A stretch of 64,000 bases of DNA from Sialis fuliginosa (GCA_961205875.1 OY540817.1:4127001-4191000), one strand, 5' to 3'; shown: positions 44,548-57,396, counted from the first letter of the stretch. Notes: generated by a model not told the origin, from the letters alone. Numbers and translations are program-made.

Positions 44548-45155
44548 CATCTGCCAAGTAAATGCACAGTGCTTCCTTTTACTAAATTCACCAAAGGTCG
44601 TTAATTATTGAACAATTTAAATAAAAACCGATAGTGTTTAATTTTTATACAATTTTACTAAAAAATATTAGTTCGAAATTTTTCTTAAAACGCACCTGAT
44701 TATTTTTTCATATATTTTTAATTTTTTGACAATTTCAATCTAAATATAAATTTAAGCAAATCTCAAAATGATATTTAAACCGTCAAAATGTCATTTTGAC
44801 GTTTTATATTATGTCCAAGCAATTTAAAAAAACAGAACACGAATTTTTAAAATAAATTGAAATAAATCTTTGTAAGGGAATATTTTACAACAAACATTAT
44901 AGACCCATATTATAGGAAATTTAATGCTCTACAGAAAATATTCTATAAAATTTTTACGTATTAGGTGTCGTTCTTGAGATATCTTGAAAAAATAAATATT
45001 TTGGGGTGTCACCCCTCCCCCTTACACACGATTTTGATGATTTTGAAATGGGACCATCCTCAAGTCAGACCCAATCATCCAACCAGGTTTCAACAATGTC
45101 GGTTCAGTGGTTCATGAGTTATGCGTTTAACAAGGATTCAGTGGACGGATGGACA
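44548..45155 (-). mobile_element. Family-1 repeat, copy 7, truncated
   Basis: It starts CATCTGCCAAGTAAATGCAC and runs through the minisatellite and the CATGAGTTATGCG block. It stops in the TCCG region without the terminal CGAGGAAGCA. Confidence 0.78.
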
Positions 45156-46883
45156 CTCTCAGTTTATAAAACAAATTATAAAAAATAAAGTTGGCAATAC
45201 TGACAATGTGAAAGTGCTTCTAAAATAGACATTTATTTTTTATACTGTATTTTTTAATGTAAAAAATTCGTTTTAAAACATTATTATATTTATGCATTAT
45301 TAGTTCAGATATTAAAAAAATAATCAAATAAGTTTATAAAAAAATTATCTTCAAAATATACTCACGAACTCACGCAGGAGAAAAATGTACTGACTCACGA
45401 TCACGCACGATTCAAGATTTGAAAATCGCTCACGCTCACGCGGGTCACGGCCGTGACCCGAAAAATTCACGGCTCGCGCCCAGCTCTAATCAGGCCTGAT
45501 CTAATGTGATGTATGTGAAGATAAAAATTGCAAAAATAGTTTGAGACTAGATACTGTAAACATAGCTAAACAACCTCTAGTAGTTGACTTGCTCTCGTAT
45601 AACATGTATTTTTTTCAATAACAAGAATAATAGAATCAAATTAAAGTAAATACACAATGTCAAACGAAGGCAATTATTTTTTGTTAGTCATTAGGTTTAT
45701 TAAATTACATATAACTGCAGCTGAGATGAGATAGATACTTTTAAAACACTATTATAACTAACATTGATTTTAATTAATTAATTACCTATCATTTATAAGT
45801 AGAAATAATGAATTGAAAAATAATTGAATTATAGTTTAAAAGAAATACTAGAGGCACGATAGCAATTGTGTTCCAATTTTAAAGTAGAACTATGCCGATA
45901 TTTTCACTATTTTTTATTATATAAAATTTTATGTAACATTAACGATTAATAGGCATGATGCCAGTAACAAAGTATCACTGAAATTATGATTTTAAATAAT
46001 GAAATAAGTTAAAAAGATTCTAAAAAATGTAAGTATTTATTTTTATATTGAAAGCGAGATTAATATGATTTTTGTTAAAATAAAAACGCAAAATACAGTA
46101 ATCCGCCATGTTTGATAAAACACCAGTCAGAGTGGATGACGTCACGGCTACGTAAACGTCATTTTTGTTTCATTAATATCTGCACTGTTTATAAATTATT
46201 TTGTGGTTTTAAATTATCAATTTTCTCAGTTTTGTGTTACCAAAAGTAAAACCAAGAATCATTAGTGATGGAACAAGGATTTATTATAGTTGACAAGGAG
46301 TGTTTACATAGGCGTGACGTTAAAAATGCGCCATGCCACCTGCGAGCGTTTTGGTGTCAAATTCAAAATTAGTTTTAAAAGAGTTAAATTTTGTGATTAA
46401 ACCTTTATTTTCTGCAGATATAAGTATTTTTTTGGAAATAAGAGACACGTAAGATCATCATAAAATAGTCAGCTTAATTTATCCTATGAACATTAGTTAC
46501 TGTAATTAAGGGTTGAGAGACGGAGGGTTAAAACTATTTTTGTTACAAATATCACTAAATATACCTATGTAAGCTATTTATTGGTATTTTATTTATTGCT
46601 CTATAATTATTAGTTCCGGTGATATAAGCTTTCAAAGTATGATATATTTCATTGCATTCGTTACGTCACAAATTCAGTTTTTTGTGATTTTTTTTAAAAT
46701 GATGTATTACAGAAAAAAATGTTTTGAATAAAAATTTCGGAAAATATTATTATCTAAAAATTATGTCCAACAATCTTTTTGGTATAACGAATGGGTTTGA
46801 AGATATACGCTCGTGTATAAAAATGTACAAAAAAGTCTTATGTTGGTCTCAACAATAAGTCAATTGACACGTATAAAAACATA
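45156..46883. other. AT-rich stretch, no gene
   Basis: A GC-rich block at about 45385-45490 (TCGCTCACGCTCACGCGG; GGTCACGGCCGTGACC palindrome; CACGGCTCGCGCCCAGCTCT) looks like a hAT-type terminus. TGACGTCA lies at 46137-46144. No exon is supported. Confidence 0.45.
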
Positions 46884-47417
46884 TAAGATATTTCACCAGT
46901 CTGGGCCGCTTTAAGAGTAAGGTATACTATTTTTTTGGGATTTATGGACTTTTGTGTAATTCTCATAAACTCGTGTTACTAATAATAGTCCAGTAATTTT
47001 AGATTTCAACTGCGAAAAAAATAGCAGTTAGCTGAATTTTTGTATACACCTTCATTACAATGTTATAAATAACGTGTAACAAGTCCCCAACGATATCATG
47101 GCGGCGTTGCGAGATATTGAAGGTCTAACGTCACGAAAAACAGTTATTAGCGAATATCTCCCTTCGTATGACTCGGAGGTCAATGGGGGTTAGGTGTATT
47201 ATTAAATTCTTAACAAAAAATGTTCTCTCCATTTTTTTTAAAACAACCGTTTTCGTGGTACTTTATTAAATCAATTTAATAACTAAATATAGCCTTTTAT
47301 TTTGTTTTTGTTTTTTCTCCAATAAGTAAAATCAGTAATGGGTACCCAGTGATGGACAATTGCTAATGATTACTAAATGATATAAATACTACGACACAAT
47401 AGTTATACAATAAAATA

Positions 47418-48306
47418 GGTGTCTTCCTGATTGCGGTCATTCCTGATTGCAGTCGTTCTTGATTGCGGTCATATCATTTTTCAATTGTATAGAAGGGGAA
47501 ATTTGCCGCAGCTTGCTAAAAAGTTAAATAATCATCTCTACTGGCTAGTGTCCTTATTGCGGTCAACTCTTGGATAGCCTTATATTTTCTATGCGTCATA
47601 AAAATATGTTAATAGAAAACATAAGTAATTTATATATGTATTTTTTCAGATGCTTGAATATTGATGTTCTTTTGTATAGATTTCTTGAATGTGGGACTTA
47701 TAAACTATAGTTTAAAAAATAAATTACATATAATGTTTTCTATTAATATGATGGTCACTTTAAAATCAGTTATAAATTAATGCTTTTAATTAAATATACA
47801 GATTATTAATTTGTTTCTGATTTTTATTTTGTATGGAAAATATAAGGGTTTTCAGGAGTTGACCGCAATCAGGACACTATACCTTTTCAACTTCAAATTG
47901 AGACTAATCAATTTCAAATTGGGAATAATCAATTTCAAATTGAGACTAAACAATTTAATATTGGGAATAATCAATTTCAAATTGAGACTAAACATTTTCA
48001 AATTGGGAACAATCAACTTCACTTTGAAATTGATTATTCCAAATTTGAAATTGTTTAGTCTCAATTTGAAATTGATTATTCCCAATATTAAACTGTTTAG
48101 TCTCAATTTGAAATTGATTATTCCCAATTTGAAATTGATTAGTCTCAATTTGAAGTTGAAAAGGTATAGACGGTAGAGCTGTATATTTACTTTTTAAGCA
48201 AGCTGCAACAAATTTCCCCTCTTTATAATCGAAAAATGATATGACCGCAATCAGGACAGTTTTCTTTAATAACCGCAACCAGGACGACCGTAATCAGGAA
48301 ACAACC
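47418..48306. mobile_element. 889-bp TIR element with GATTGCGGTC subterminal array
   Basis: GGTGTCTTCCTGATTGCGGT at the left is matched by the inverse ACCGTAATCAGGAAACAACC at the right. TA lies at 47416-47417 and 48307-48308. GATTGCGGTC or one-base variants occur at 47429, 47445 and 47461, and inverted at about 47862, 48243, 48272 and 48288, as multiple transposase-binding sites would. It contains the palindrome at 47877-48169. Confidence 0.82.
47877..48169. repeat. 293-bp palindrome built of minisatellite units
   Basis: CTATACCTTTTCAACTTC ... GAAGTTGAAAAGGTATAG. Each arm has alternating units TTTCAAATTGAGACTAA and TTTCAAATTGGGAATAATC. Open frames on both strands here are translations of the repeat, not genes. 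Confidence 0.93.
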
Positions 48307-48456
48307 TATAAAATATGGCAAAATTTAACAATGTAAAGCAGATGATATGATAATATAATAATTAATAAGTAAATAGATTACACTTTGAACATTTAATTAA
48401 ACAAGTGTCCAAGACTGGTGCCAGTATCTTATAATAAAGTAATTATGTATATTTAC

Positions 48457-48699
48457 CAGGTTTATGGTGACAATAAGGTCATGCTGTTGATGTCTAGACC
48501 CTTTTTTCTTATTTTTTGAAGCGGCCGCTGCTTTGGGCGGTGCAGTTTTCACTTGGCCCTTCTGCGCCGTAGACTTGGCTACCGGTTTCTGTGCCCCTTT
48601 GCCCTGGGCTCCTTTCTGACCGCCCGCAGACGGAGGCTTCTGACCAGCAGCGCCTTTTTGGTTGACGTGACCGCCTCCATCGGCTGGCTTGTTGCGGGC
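48457..48699 (-). CDS. Internal exon of an unrecognised gene, Ala/Gly/Lys/Gln-rich
   Basis: The exon is 243 nt, exactly 81 codons, bounded by the acceptor TTGTATTTGCAG and the donor GTAAAT (48456-48451). Only one of the three frames is open, giving a phase 0-0 exon. The product starts ARNKPADGGGHVNQ, continues with QKGAQGKGAQKP and AQKGQVKTAPPKAAAASKN repeats, a KNKKKGSRHQQ basic cluster, and ends HDLIVTINL. It is markedly more GC-rich than its surroundings. The basic low-complexity linker resembles segments of ribosome- or nucleic-acid-associated proteins, but that is not evidence of function. No neighbouring exon of the same gene was identified. The 0-0 phase would let it be skipped without a frameshift. 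Confidence 0.78.
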
Positions 48700-49645
48700 C
48701 TGCAAATACAATTTACAAAACATTATAAAACATGTTATTGTTAATCTTAAAGATGATGAAACTTTCAACAAAATGGTATGCAGGTATAGAAATTATACAT
48801 CTTAAATAGAGGCGTACGAAAAAAATCATTGCACAAAAATGTCGAATTCCAACAATTTTTTTTGAAAATATAAATGTTAAAATATTTTTATACATTGTTT
48901 TAAAATAACTATTATAAAAATACAATCATATAATAAAAAATTTTGTTACTATATAAAATTATTATTTTTTTTAGTATAAAAAGAAAACTATAATTAAAAG
49001 TAATTTACCTTATTTTTTGTTTCTTAGTTAATAACAATGGTATATACAAATTTCCATTATAACAATAGGAACATTTCTTAAACATTTCTCTTAGAATATA
49101 CATAACTATTTTATTTATATAATGACCTAAAACTTCGAAATCAAAAATCAAAATTATAGATTAAATTTATATCTCCGAGTAACACCGGATCCAATGCGCT
49201 AGTATAATATAAAATATAACATTCAAAAAGAGTATTCATTATAAAAATATAATTAGATTAGAAAACTTGAGATCGTTATGAGTCCGCACTAAATGCGATA
49301 ATTATTTTTATATTCAGATGATGGATACATTTGTAGAATAGCTGCTAATGGCCTCAACAGATTTAGCCATCAAATATAATTAACTGTGCTGTGAAACCAT
49401 TACGCTAGAAGAGTTGTTCACTGAAATAATAATTAAAATTCATTTTTCTCTTAATTTATTTTCGCTCGCAGATGGAAAATTAGCGGACAATTCTACACAA
49501 ATACTAATAAAGTAAAAAGCTGTGGAAGGAAATTAAACTCGTGTCAAAAAGGTATCTATTTCACGTTATTAAATAATTATTTTAGTTATACTTATTTAAC
49601 AGGTTTTTGGGAAATCAATTACGTAGATTAGAGATACTCATAGCA
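48700..49645. other. AT-rich stretch upstream of the exon, with a Helitron 3' end
   Basis: GAGTAACACCGGATCCAATG plus CGCTAG ends at 49202 and is followed by T. It matches the 3' end at 50152. No further exon was recognised. Confidence 0.5.
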
Positions 49646-49779
49646 GTGGCGGTGCGCGAGCCATATTGCCCATATTCATGTGAGTCCAGTGACAGTTTAT
49701 GTTTAGAGCAGACACAAAATTTTGATACATGGTAACAATAAAATTTTTTGTAATATTATTATATTGATTGAAAATTGAA

Positions 49780-50152
49780 ATATAAAGGAACATTTCACTC
49801 AAGATAAAATATCGAAATTAAGTATTATGACTTTTGTTAACCTATTTGTTTATTTATTTTTAATTTTCATCCAAATTTTAAGACGGGACCTGGTGTTTCC
49901 TGGGTGTTTGAAAATATAATATTACACAATTTTCTCAGTAACTTTTGAACGGATTTTATTCCGGTTTTCACTAATGGACAGGTAATGTTTAGGTGTATAT
50001 TATGTGTAAATTTTATTAAATCGGAAAAAAAAATTCGCGATGAACCGTGTGCTGTGGGCATTTGGATGGGCATGTTGGGTAGGCACGATTCATTTATGCT
50101 TAACTGTATTATTATCCCCGGTCTCCGGGTAACACCGGGACCAATGTGCTAG
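49780..50152 (+). mobile_element. Helitron 3' portion
   Basis: AACTTTTGAACGGATTTTAT, then the hairpin CCCGGTCTCCGGGTAACACC and AATGTGCTAG at 50143-50152, followed by T. The 5' terminus is not clear. A hAT-like GCAGTGGCGGTGCGCGAGCC lies near 49643. Confidence 0.6.
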
Positions 50153-50176
50153 TTTATATATAATTTTATTTCATTT

Positions 50177-51159
50177 TGCTTCCTCGCAATATCGAAGATA
50201 CGAGATGCTTTGTGATCGTTTCAGATTGAGACAAAAAAATGTTCTCCGATTTCAAAATTTTAAATTGATCTTTCCGTTTCATGTCAAGACAAACACTTTT
50301 CGTTCGTGTCTGTCTGTCTGTCTGTCCGTCCGTCCGTCCGTGTGTGCGTCTGTCCCTGAATCCTTGTCACACGTATAACTCATGAACCACAGAGCCGATA
50401 TTATTGAAACTTGGTGGGATGGTTGGGTCTGGCTTAAAGGACGGTCCCATTTCAAAATCATCAAAACCGTGTGTAAGTCACAGGAAGAAAAGTGACTTGG
50501 GCCAAGAAAATCTTGTTTTATATATAACGAAAACAATATTTTCTTAATATAAGAATTTATTCTTAATCCAAGTATATTATTGTTTTCGTTCAACAATATT
50601 TCTTTAAATAGAAACAACAATTTTCTGGATTAAGAGTATATTTTTAAATTAAGAAAATATTTTTTTCGTTATATAGAAAACAAGGATTTCTTGGCCCAAA
50701 TCAACCTTTCTACCAGTGTGGGAGAGGTGACATCCCAAAATATTTATTTTTTCAAGATATCTCAAGAGAGACACATGTTACGTAAAAATTTTATAGAATA
50801 TTTTTTGTAGAGCATTAAATTTCCTATAATATGGGTCTACAACGTTTGTTGTAAAATATTCCCTTACAAAGATTTATCTCAATTTATTTTAAAAATTCGT
50901 GTTTTGTTTTTCTAAATTGATGCTTGGACATATTAAATGTCATTTTGACGTTTTAAATGTCATTTTGACATTTGTCAAAAAAATAATCAGGTGCGTTTTT
51001 TAAACTAATATTCTTTAGTAAAATTGTATAAAAATTAAATGGTTAATCAATTCCAGCCAAATTATCTCAACACTATCGGTTTTTATTTAAATTGTTCAAT
51101 AATTAACTACCTTTGGTGAATTTAGCACGAGGAAGTATTGTGCATTTACTTGGCAGATG
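50177..51159 (+). mobile_element. Family-1 repeat, copy 8, with nested MITE
   Basis: TGCTTCCTCGCAATATCG to GGCAGATG. The GTGTGTAAGGGGGAGGGG block of other copies is split after GTGTGTAAG by the insertion at 50478-50718. Confidence 0.82.
50478..50718. mobile_element. 241-bp foldback MITE nested in family-1 copy 8
   Basis: TTGGGCCAAGAAAATCTTG and the inverse CAAGGATTTCTTGGCCCAA, then TATATAACGAAAA and TTTTTTCGTTATATA, with an AT-rich stem. The outer ends CACAGGAAG and CCAGTGTG are less exact. The TSD is unclear. Confidence 0.78.
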
Positions 51160-51504
51160 TTTTTATACAATGTTAGTATTAAATAATTCCGGAAGTTCTC
51201 TAAGACGGAAATTACGAAATGAAGGGTTAAGACGTGCACATTTTTTCAAATGCAAGAACCAACACATCCGCTTTATCTGACAGAATCTAAATCGTATGTC
51301 AATCAAACGTGTAGTAATTCCTAGAACGCCACCTGTGTTACAGCTCGTGAGCCTCAAGAAAATGGCTGACATAAATTTGCATTAGTTAAAATACCGGATG
51401 AAATTCGTTTGATGCAAGTGTGTTTAGTAACAATTCACATACAAACTAGAGATTAACCCTTTAACTACTGAAATATATTCACAAAACTGACTGTCTAAAT
51501 GCAA
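51160..51504. other. Unassigned, no supported gene
   Basis: An open frame on the minus strand has no recognised domain. The sequence (CGTGTAGTAATTCCTAGAAC) looks repeat-derived. Confidence 0.35.
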
Positions 51505-51800
51505 ATAAAACAAGCTTTGGGTTGGGGTGAGACCCTTTAGGTCCACACAATCAATTTCCCAACACGGTATGATTGAATATGATTATGATAATATGATTGA
51601 ATACTGATTATTTATTGTTTCCATATAATTTATATGAATATTTTTTTAATATGTATATGAAAAATTTTAATGGTATTTTTCAGAAATAAAACTCACCTTT
51701 GTATTATGAATATTAGTTTTCTAATATTCTAATGTCAATAATATAACAGCCATTTTTAGAATAACTAATTTGACAATTAGAATTTTTGTTTTATAAAACG
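51505..51800 (+). repeat. Dispersed repeat, copy 2 (partner at 28190-28470)
   Basis: Same order of blocks as 28190-28470, with a small duplication of ATATGATTGAATA near 51570-51605. Confidence 0.82.
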
Positions 51801-51814
51801 TAATAGTAATAGTA

Positions 51815-52393
51815 TAGTAAATTTTGCCGTCGATTTTTGCCGTTCAATATTGAACAAAATAATGTATTAAAGAATTGTGTAGAATCAAAAGATCTACAAC
51901 AAAGTCAGCGACACCATATGTCTAACTTTTATATTTAAGCCACAATGACTGCTTTTATGTTACAAAGAAAATTTAAAATATTTTGGTTTTGTTTACGCGA
52001 ACTTATGACCTGCAAAACATTAATCCTTATCGAAATAAATTATTTCATCGTCATAAGTACTTAATGTAGATATAATTTGCCCTTTACAGATTCCAATTTG
52101 GTATGTTGGTTTAGGAAATAACGTGAAATACACATACAATAACATATTCACGGCAATACGTGTGAACTTTGATGACGTGTTGCGGGGAGACGGAAGATTC
52201 TGCGCTCGGCCGTCAGTTGTTTATTTTGTTTTCAATTATTAACTTTTAAATTTAAACAGAACAAAAATTACTTATTTGTAATTTTTGTTCTGATTTTTTT
52301 TTTAGGTTTTGATTAGTTATTATTACGATAATAATTAATTGTGTTTGTATTTAATTCAACTATATTTTTCAAAAATCCTAAACAATAATTACG
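51815..52393 (+). mobile_element. Helitron body, truncated (same family as 57397-58308)
   Basis: TTGAACAAAATAATGTATTA, AAAGAATTGTGTAGAATC, GCCACAATGACTGCTTTTAT and GACCTGCAAAACATTAATCC are inverses of blocks at 57840-58030. Neither Helitron terminus is intact. Confidence 0.7.
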
Positions 52394-55300
52394 TATAGTT
52401 CAGGAAACTTGTGCAAAAGTTCCAAATAATTCCAATAGTTCAGGGATTTTTCATGGATTTAGAGATAGTTGTGAGGAGTATTTTCTGAAAAGTCCCCATT
52501 CCTAGGTGTTGAGCAAACCCTACAATCAGGGTTGAAAGAAACAATTTTGAGTGTTTATAAAAATCGGAATATTTCCGAAACGATAAATACTACACATTTG
52601 CAATTAGGCCCAAATGACGCAGAACTAAGTTCTTTATAGATACAGAGAACATTTTTTTAAATTTGGTCCCGTTAACTATGCTAAATTTGCAGTTAAACAT
52701 TAAAAATATATATAATTCCATCTTGTACCACAAATATAACCTACTTTGCGGGCCCAAATTAAAAAAATATGTAATTTTTGTCTGTGTGCAATTTAATTTC
52801 GCGTCATTTGAGCCTAATTGCAAATTTGTACTATGTACCATACAGGAGATATGTTTTTTTTAATTCCAAACTTAGAAAAATTGTTGGTTAAAACAGTAGT
52901 AGTCAGAGTAACGAACAATTTCATAAATAGTCCAGTAATTTTAGATATAAATGCACTCAATCTGGGAAAAAAATTGCAGTTAGCTGAATTTTTGTATACA
53001 CCTTCGTTACAGTGTTATAAATAACGTGTAAAAAGTCCCCAACGATATCGTGTCGGCGTTGCGAGATATTGAAGGTCTAACGTGACGAAAAACAGTTATT
53101 AACGAATATCTCGCTTCCTATTACTCGGAGGTCAATAAGGGTTATTATATAAATGGTGTGTTATAAAATTCTTAAGAAAAAAGGTTCTTTCCATTTTTAA
53201 AAAGAAACAACCGTTCTCGTGGTAGAGCGCGGAGAAAGTATGGCTATATATTTGCATACGGTATGTCGCACTCTATGGCAATTTACTATTTTCATATGAC
53301 TATTTGTACGTGAAAAAATTACAGGACAAAAATTAAAGAGTAGCAAATAATCTATAAGGTGTGTCATTCGGATATATTAAAAAAACATTTTTAATCAATT
53401 TTAATCACATTTAGTAGAACTACAAACATAGCGATTTATGAAAATTTACCATTCTTGTTCAATTTTGTGTTCAAAATCCACACCTAAGCTGTTTCAAAGT
53501 TATTTAATGGTTCTACTAAAATAAGCTTAGGACATATTGAGTAGAAAAGAGAGAAAAAATGTGTTAAATTGACCTGCATAGGTACGTCAAAAATTAAAAA
53601 ATCGAAAAAAAAATTATTTTATTATAAAATGCACCCTTTTTAAAATTTTATGTGTACTTATGTTATAAATATGACTAAACAGTAAAATTATAAATATTTT
53701 TAGGCTACAAACATGTTGTCCGTGCGATTCTTTTTTATAATATTATAATTTTAAAACATTCGATTTTAAATAATTTCGCTTTGTAAAAACAAGTTTGTAA
53801 GTTCTTTAGTTAAGAATCTTAAGGAAACCTACCAAAACGTACCGTAAAAAATCACTAAAAACCAAAACTAATAATATCGATATAATTTTTTGCTCTACAC
53901 TTACAATTAGATACATATAGGGATATTTGTGAAAATATTCATCTATGTATTAAAAAAAAAATAATGTAATAACATGTATAAGTATCATTTCATTTGAATG
54001 TTTATATGGAGCTGTGTTGATTAATAAATTAAGCTGTGTTTTTCTTCCCTGGACTATAGTAACATTTTCAGGCTAAAATATGAATACTAAGGCCTTATCG
54101 GTTTTACAGGATTAAAATGTAAGGATCGGGGTTCTCACATTAAGGTAATAAGAACATTAAATATTATAGAATATGAAATAATTATGGTTCTATACTATTA
54201 ATGAATTAGTTGTTCTTTTATTTGTATGCCTTTTGTTTATAAAATAGATGGATCTATTGTACTTGTCTTGTTACGATCCTATAAAAATTGATCCAAGTAT
54301 ATTGTTTGGCTACTGAATTTAACTATTTAATACAGTTAAATGAACACGCAAATATTTGCAGTGAATCGGTTAATTTTTCACAAATACCCGGACCGAAATT
54401 CCTCCTTAAACCGTTTCTAAAAATACATCATGTACTCTGTAATGTTGTTGAAGTAATACTTATAATCTTACTCTATAATATATTTAATGGAATATGTTCA
54501 TAATTTGAATTTTTTACATCAATACTGTAATAGGAACGTATCTGTTCTGGTATAAAGCAATGTAGTAGTTAAAAAAAGAACCTTTTTTCCGTTACCACTG
54601 CATTAATCTTGATGTTTTTGGTTTTTATTATACGCGAAAATTCTGATATTTGAATAAGATTCTACAAAAAAATTTCGAAATAGCATCAGGGTCAACTAAA
54701 ATCGAAAAAAATGCAAAAAAATGTTTTTTAGTTAACTATATTTTTTTAAAGTCACAATGCTCCTTACGCTAGTACATAACTGATCTTAATAACCTTGATC
54801 TTATTTTATAGTAAATTATATTCTCTACAAAAAAAGTTATTTTCATCGTGTTCGTAGAGTGAATATTTTCAAAGAAAAACGCGAAAAACCGTGGAAAATT
54901 GTGCCCCGTCCGCCATTTATTTAAGATGGCAGCGATATCACCGCTTAGGTTAGTCACAATTAAAAAAATATATGTATATTATATATGCAAAATTTAATTC
55001 TGTGTCATTTAAGGGTAATTGCAAATTGGTTCTATGTACCGTTCAGGTGCTATTTCAATTTTTATAATCTCTTAAGCTGTTTCTTCCAACCATGATTGCA
55101 GGGTTGGCTCAACACTTAAGAATGGGGACTTTTACGAAAATACTCCTCACAACTAATTCTAAAACCCTGGAAAGTTTCATAACTATTGGAATTATTTAGT
55201 ACTTTTGCACAGTATTTCTAAATTAATAGTATCGAGACTGAAATAAAATTGAAAATATTGTAAAAAAATTACATTTCGTTCACTATTTTTTCAAAAACCC

Positions 55301-56151
55301 AGCTCTCCTAACATTAATATTTAACCGATCTCAATGTTCTTGATCTTATTTTAAAGAAAATTATATGCTCTACAAAAAAAGATATTTGCTATGTTTTCGT
55401 AGAACGTACGGTTTCAGATAAAAACGCGAAAAACTGTAGAAAAATGTGACCCATTCGCCATTTTTTTTAAGATGGCGACGGTAGCACAACTCGGATCAAC
55501 TTGAACATTTTGGAGAATAACCAGAATCATTAGTAGAACATTTTTACCAAAAATCATTTTGGTCCGAATTAGTTTCCGATAGTTGTTTAAATTTATGTTT
55601 ATTTGACTTGACTAATAATGTGTATACCAAATTTAAATATCTTCTCCCAGGCAGGTAAATAAATTTTTCGGGGTAATTTTAAAACTTGGTTTTTGGACAG
55701 AAAGGTTCACTTAAATGACTAAACAAAAAATAATATTTTCTTTTCAAATGTACCTATGTAAGAACCTAAAGAGAGTACTTCCATTTTGATTTTTTTTAAA
55801 TATTCGACATAATATGCATTTTTAAGTGTTTGTACTATAAAAGACATAACATAATAAATTATATTCATTTAATCATTCGATTTTAAACAATTTAGGTCCA
55901 TGAAAAAAGTTTGTCAGTTCTTTAGTTCAAAAGATACAACCATATTAAGAAAGTACTTCATTAAAAAAAAATACCAAAAACCAAAATTAAAATAAGTGTA
56001 TCTTTTTTTGCTCAACACCTACATATGGGGATATTTCTGAAAAGATGCATCTAAGTACTGGGAACAATATGTATAAGTATCATTTCTATTGGAATTATTT
56101 AGAAGTTTATAAGGAGCTGTATTTTTGTTTCCTGAACTAGTCCATAAATTC
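52394..56151. mobile_element. Large decayed TIR complex, about 3.75 kb
   Basis: TAGTTCAGGAAAC at 52399 is inverted at about 56138-56150 (GTTTCCTGAACTA). Subterminal blocks are shared in inverse: AAATAATTCCAATAGTT, GAGGAGTATTTTC and AAGTCCCCATTC near 52430-52500 against 55100-55200. Internal repeats include 52588-52835 (hairpin, GCAATTAGGCCCAAATGACG and inverse) and 52918-53220. Contains only short frames. Confidence 0.5.
54775..55475. repeat. Direct repeat pair, about 155 bp each
   Basis: CTTGATCTTATTTTA, CTCTACAAAAAAAG, AAAACGCGAAAAAC and CCGCCATTTATTTAAGATGG (variant TTCGCCATTTTTTTTAAGAT) occur at about 54775-54930 and about 55318-55475. Confidence 0.8.
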
Positions 56152-56184
56152 AATCATACAATAATTGATAGTAGTTCTAATAAT

Positions 56185-56713
56185 TAGAGATTGGAAAAAT
56201 AGTTGTTATTTTTAATGAAATAGTTACTATATAGTTGATTTTTTTTCTGTAAAATAGTTGGCAAATAGTTTTTTTTAATCAAAATAGTTGTGAAATAGTT
56301 ACAAATTTTTTTTCGATTTAATCAATAATTAGTGACATTAACGTATTAGTAAAAAGTGTCAAATCTGAAATTTTCGAGGAAAACATGTTATGCGATTCTA
56401 GATAGATTTTAGAAGCTAAAAAAAAATAAAAACAAATAAATATGTAAAAACACAACATAAATATCTATAAAAATATCTGTATAATAGACAAAATGTATTT
56501 GTAAACTATATAAAACTAGAAAATTTTTAACGTTGGATAAAAAAAGGGCAAATAGTTTAAAAATAGTTGGAAAAGTAAAATAGTTGCAAATAGTTGATTT
56601 TAAATTGGGTTCAATCAAACCAGTTTTCTGAAATCGATGGAGATAGGTATGTAATAAAAATTACAATAGTTACATTTTTCGCAATAGTTGAAAAACTATT
56701 TTTCCAATCTCTA
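56185..56713. mobile_element. 529-bp hAT MITE (TAGAGATTGG family)
   Basis: TAGAGATTGGAAAAATAGTT ... AACTATTTTTCCAATCTCTA with the exact 8-bp duplication CTAATAAT (56177-56184, 56714-56721). AAATAGTTG recurs throughout. Confidence 0.95.
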
Positions 56714-57396
56714 CTAATAATATACGTTAAGTGTTAATATAGTTTAATATGTAATAGTTATTTCTAGGTACATTGTTTATTTAATGAACAAAAATTAATT
56801 GCCGATAAAAAAAAACTTAATTAAATATATTTTATCAAAATTATAAATGGAATTTTAAACAAAAAAATGTGGGCATCTAAAAATATAAGTACTTCAAGTT
56901 GAAAGTTTATTTAACCAGTAATAAATATGCTGTTCTAATTTTAAAATAAAGGTTAATGCTATTGTAAAAAAATGTTATTTCAATCTGTGTTTATTATTAA
57001 AACTTTTAAATTATTTTTGTAATATATATAATATAGTATCCTATAAATTTTGATGATCAGTAAGTTATTGAGTGAGTGAGTCATAAAATTGAAGAATTTT
57101 TTAAACTAAAAAAAGTAACGAAATTTTTTTTGAGACAATATATTTCTATTATTTTATGAAATTTTGAATTTCCAACATCATTAAGGGTTGAGTTACAGGG
57201 GGGGGGGGTTAAATAGCCTTAGTTTCGTGTAAAAGGTGGTAATGTTTGAACAATAAATTTATTCACTGCTCAGCTGTTTTGAGTGATATCGTGATGATAT
57301 GTAGCCTATAGTGCTTACTCATTCAAGGAATGCGTTGGTACAGGTTTCATCAAAATCGGACCGTAGTTTTTGATATTTTCTTACTTTATAATATTA
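56714..57396. other. AT-rich stretch, repeat-derived in part
   Basis: A G-run of about 12 at about 57198 and CATCAAAATCGGACCGTAG near 57350 resemble Helitron or retroposon bodies. No gene. Confidence 0.45.

Larger units (their letters stand above)
46884..48431. mobile_element. ACCAGTCTTGG-family TIR element with a large insertion
   Basis: TAAGATATTTCACCAGTCTG and the inverse AAGACTGGTGCCAGTATCTTA (split) are the ends. 46957-47260 is also found at 52918-53220. The element is opened by 47418-48306. Its right end lies 25 bp from the exon at 48457. Confidence 0.72.

Noticed and set aside
47811-48176. Open frames on both strands with repeats like NFKLRLI
   Set aside because: They are translations of the palindromic minisatellite at 47877-48169 and exist on both strands for that reason.
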